Origin: a virus
Strand: one strand, 5' to 3'
DNA: 21,732 nt
Virus record (IMG/VR): IMGVR_UViG_3300036715_002368
Coordinates: 1-21,732 of that record
Shown here piece by piece: positions 21,485 through 21,732 of this stretch. The notes below the pieces were generated by a model. It did no database searches and was not told where the DNA came from. It worked only from the letters and a program-made list of their open reading frames with translations. The position numbers and the translations under genes are program-made. Every line of letters begins with the position of its first letter. Position 1 is the stretch's first letter.

Positions 21485-21732
21485 TGCTAAGTTTCAAGGA
21501 ATTCATTCGCGAGAATGTTGCAACCACAACCCGTCAAGGCATCACGCATCTTCAGGATATGAAGCCTGAAGAATTTGTTGCGTGGGTTAAAAGTGTAAAA
21601 GCTGCTGGCGGCATTCTTTCGAACTATAAAACAGTTATGAAGATAGACGGCCTAGGCGCTCGCTTTGGTCGCGATCTCAATGGAAAAATATTCTTCGAGG
21701 GCAGCCGAACGGGGCCAGTTTTTGACAGCGGG
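21481..21732 (+). CDS. Rnl2-like ligase/nucleotidyltransferase with capsid-targeting-like N-terminus (3' end missing)
   Basis: 84 residues visible, running off the window. The N-terminus (from the second Met at 21484) MLSFKEFIREN aligns position by position with the T4 internal-protein targeting peptide MKTYQEFIAEA, and I-R-E fits the gp21 cleavage consensus (I/L-x-E). A helical linker follows (DMKPEEFVAWVKSVKAAGG). Then comes a candidate ligase motif I, K54-I-D-G57 (MKIDGLGARFGRD), and about 16 residues later GSRTGPVF. This parallels KIHG followed by KRTGPI in T4 RNA ligase 2. Lys54 would carry the AMP. Coupled to the nucleotidyltransferase gene by overlap (ATGATG / TGA), with no clear ribosome site. 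A DNA ligase or other KxDG enzyme remains possible because the later motifs are outside the window. Confidence 0.7.
   Translation, partial: MMLSFKEFIRENVATTTRQGITHLQDMKPEEFVAWVKSVKAAGGILSNYKTVMKIDGLGARFGRDLNGKIFFEGSRTGPVFDSG

Noticed and set aside
1-21732. tRNA genes, CRISPR arrays, insertion sequences, homing endonucleases
   Set aside because: No cloverleaf-like sequence, no regularly spaced repeats, and no transposase or endonuclease motifs were seen in the translated frames.

Overview
The window is a segment of a large tailed-phage genome of the T4 superfamily (a T4-like myovirus). It contains almost the whole T4-type replication, recombination and late-transcription core. The gene order is uvsW - 55 - 47 - 46 - 45 - 44 - 62 - regA - (dut) - 43 - uvsX - 41, which from memory resembles marine and other distant T4 relatives more than T4 itself. 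I cannot name the phage or its host. Coding density is very high, nearly every gene is on the + strand, neighbours commonly overlap by a few bases, and 22 of the 26 stop codons visible are TGA (4 TAA, no TAG).

Layout. 1-1157: 3' part of the UvsW helicase. 1111-2018: a small LSm-like protein and the late sigma factor gp55. 2024-4812: recombination nuclease gp47/gp46. 4876-7308: sliding clamp gp45, clamp loader gp44/gp62 and the translational repressor RegA. 7310-8851: an elongated dUTPase, a second LSm-like protein, and a two-domain phage protein. 8855-9298: the only minus-strand gene, a small membrane protein. 9308-12041: DNA polymerase gp43 split into two overlapping genes. 12056-13690: UvsX and two small proteins. 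13749-18961: a 7-deazaguanine DNA-modification cluster (folE, queC, a stand-alone class II amidotransferase, queF, dpdA, queE; no queD seen). 18961-20337: helicase gp41. 20378-21732: a Pol-beta-type nucleotidyltransferase followed by the start of an Rnl2-like ligase. Both have N-termini resembling T4 capsid-targeting peptides.

Regulation. Six sigma70-type promoters fit TTGACA-N16/17-TAtaaT closely (two are perfect consensus with 17-base spacing). They lie at gene ends, often inside the 3' coding end of the upstream gene. They would start transcripts for the LSm/55/47/46 block, the 45/44/62/regA/dut block, the 8402 gene, the second polymerase half, uvsX and its followers, and queE/gp41. One promoter is fused to an intrinsic-terminator-like hairpin.

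How it fits together. gp45 clamps gp43 and probably gp55 through C-terminal hydrophobic peptides. The same type of peptide is visible at the end of DpdA, suggesting that the DNA-modifying transglycosylase also rides the clamp. The Fol/Que enzymes would make preQ0 or preQ1 for DpdA to insert in place of guanine in phage DNA, a known anti-restriction strategy. The best candidate for an undescribed system is the last gene pair: a nucleotidyltransferase and an RNA-ligase-like enzyme that look designed to be packaged in the head and injected, possibly for RNA repair or counter-defence at the moment of infection. All functional calls are from motif recognition by eye; no searches were run.
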